Assembly (NCBI GenBank): GCA_016776525.1
Contig: JADHTD010000157.1
Location: 1 to 6,578, forward strand
Reading direction: 5' to 3'
DNA length: 6,578 bases
Source: Rhodospirillales bacterium
GTDB taxonomy: Bacteria > Pseudomonadota > Alphaproteobacteria > Rhodospirillales > JADHTD01
The notes beneath the pieces were generated by a model. The model ran no database searches and was not told the DNA's origin. It saw only the letters and a list, made by a program, of their open reading frames with translations. The translations under genes were made by a program, and so were the position numbers. Below, piece by piece: positions 5,411-6,578 of the stretch (position 1 is the first letter of the stretch; each line of letters starts with the position of its first letter).

Positions 5411-6578
5411 CTATTCCCCAAAAACCCGCTTGAAAATAGCCTCGACCTGCGCCGTGTGATAGGCGACGGAGTCTTTGCTGAAGAGGTCGGCCAGTTTCTC
5501 CTCGTCGAGGATTTTCATGACCTCTTCATCTTTTGAAAGATAGAACATCAAGCGATTGTCGTGCTCGGCCGCCATTTCGTCTTCTGGTGTTAACTCCGCC
5601 TTGGCCGATGGGTCGTCGGGATCGATTCCGAAACTGCGCCACACGTTCATCGCTCCCCGTTGGACGATCTTGTAAGCGTCTTCACGGCTGACGCCATTTT
5701 GGGTCAAGTAGAGAAGCACACGCTGGGCGTCATGAATGCCGCCGAACTTATCCATGTGCTCTTTCATATTGACCGGATAAACGACCAGTTTCTCGATCAC
5801 TCCGGCCATACGATTCAGGGCGAAATCGAGCGTCACCGTTGCATCCGGGCCGATCATCCGTTCCACGGAAGAGTGCGAGATATCGCGTTCATGCCACAGG
5901 GCGACGTTTTCCATGGCCGGCACCACGGCAGACCGCACGATACGGGCCAGACCCGTCAGGTTTTCCGTCAGAATAGGGTTGCGCTTGTGCGGCATTGCCG
6001 ACGACCCCTTCTGGCCGGGAGCGAAGTATTCCTGGGCTTCGCGGACTTCGGTGCGTTGCAGGTGGCGGATTTCCGTCGCCAGGCGTTCGACGGAACTGGC
6101 AATAACGCCAAGCGTTGCAAAGAAAACCGCATGCCGGTCGCGGGGAATAACCTGGGTGGAGACGGGCTCCGCTTCCAACCCCAACTTTGCAGCGACATGC
6201 TCTTCAACCCGGGGGTCGATGTTGGCAAAGGTGCCTACCGCCCCCGAGATGGCACAGGTGGCTATTTCCCGGCGCGCCGCCGTCAACCGTTGCCGGTTCC
6301 GGTCGAACTCGGCAAAAAAACCGGCCAACTTGACGCCGAAGGTCAGCGGCTCGGCATGAATGCCGTGGCTGCGGCCCATGCATGGGGTGTTTTTATGCTC
6401 ATAAGCGCGTTTCTTCAGTGCCGCCAGCAGCTTATCCAAATCTTCCAGCAATATATCGGCAGCCTGGGTCATCTGTACGGCCAGACAGGTATCCAGAACG
6501 TCCGATGAGGTCATGCCCTGGTGCACGAAGCGCGCGTCTTCGCCCACCTGTTCGGCCAGTTCGGTCAGAAAAGCGATG
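5411..6578 (-). CDS. purB: Adenylosuccinate lyase (5' end cut by window edge)
   Basis: Fumarate-lyase superfamily enzyme that cleaves SAICAR to AICAR plus fumarate and adenylosuccinate to AMP plus fumarate. The frame is open to the right edge and the first visible residues read IAFLTELAEQVGEDARF. In the family this follows a HDV-type motif at about residue 70, so roughly 70 N-terminal residues lie outside the window and about 388 are inside. The GTG at 6547 is internal and not the start. Visible motifs: VHQGMTSSDVLDT (substrate-binding His and TSSD, codons near 6493-6526); GRSHGIHAEP, with the general-acid His codon at 6365-6367; and the superfamily signature GSSAMPHKRNP near 5975-6007, whose flexible loop carries the catalytic Ser. 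The C-terminal domain ends FKRVFGE as expected. It resembles the Bacillus/Thermotoga-type enzyme rather than the longer E. coli type. It is convergent with the zeta gene and separate from the purC-L transcript. Confidence 0.98.
   Translation of the reverse strand, partial: IAFLTELAEQVGEDARFVHQGMTSSDVLDTCLAVQMTQAADILLEDLDKLLAALKKRAYEHKNTPCMGRSHGIHAEPLTFGVKLAGFFAEFDRNRQRLTAARREIATCAISGAVGTFANIDPRVEEHVAAKLGLEAEPVSTQVIPRDRHAVFFATLGVIASSVERLATEIRHLQRTEVREAQEYFAPGQKGSSAMPHKRNPILTENLTGLARIVRSAVVPAMENVALWHERDISHSSVERMIGPDATVTLDFALNRMAGVIEKLVVYPVNMKEHMDKFGGIHDAQRVLLYLTQNGVSREDAYKIVQRGAMNVWRSFGIDPDDPSAKAELTPEDEMAAEHDNRLMFYLSKDEEVMKILDEEKLADLFSKDSVAYHTAQVEAIFKRVFGE

Noticed and set aside
5411..5450. Possible terminator hairpin CTATT...AATAG at the zeta/purB junction
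   Set aside because: The stem is only five base pairs around a loop of about 19 bases and has no following T-run on either strand.
5660..6508. 282-codon plus-strand open frame opposite purB
   Set aside because: It is antisense to a fully conserved adenylosuccinate lyase frame and its product shows no recognisable domain, so it is a codon-bias shadow.
1..6578. A novel defence, mobile or biosynthetic system
   Set aside because: Every substantial frame is accounted for by known families with intact motifs, and no repeats, integrase, transposase or foreign-looking segment was seen.

Overview
The window is a chromosomal housekeeping region from an alphaproteobacterium, most likely a Rhodospirillales-type one. 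The evidence is the stand-alone PurS/PurQ/short-PurL form of FGAM synthetase, an F1-ATPase zeta-subunit (DUF1476) gene, which is essentially confined to Alphaproteobacteria, and PurC and PurB sequences of the alphaproteobacterial type. Base composition looks moderately GC-rich by eye; it was not computed. No mobile element, CRISPR array, tRNA or rRNA was found.

Layout: positions 1-4032 hold four purine genes read leftward on the minus strand in the order purC, purS, purQ, purL; purL runs off the left edge and lacks only its last residues. A good sigma-70-like promoter lies in the 107 bp upstream of purC. Upstream of that (4140-4910, minus) is an NRDE/TANGO2-family gene. A 134 bp divergent spacer separates it from the plus-strand zeta-subunit gene (5045-5410). 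That gene abuts, stop codon to stop codon with no spacer, the minus-strand purB (5411 to the right edge), which lacks its N-terminus here.

How the genes fit together: PurS, PurQ and PurL form the glutamine-dependent FGAM synthetase (step 4 of de novo IMP synthesis). PurC (SAICAR synthetase) and PurB (adenylosuccinate lyase) do steps 7 and 8, and PurB also completes AMP synthesis. The zeta protein is an inhibitor of ATP hydrolysis by the F1Fo ATP synthase, so it has a loose adenine-nucleotide theme with its neighbours. The NRDE gene has no established link to purines.

I do not see an undescribed system. The points worth a second look are small: a 27-codon ORF that exactly fills the purS-purQ gap and overlaps the purQ start, a Glu-to-Gln change in a PurC signature motif, the zero-gap convergent zeta/purB junction, a G8 tract in the NRDE gene, and the presence of the NRDE gene inside the purine cluster.
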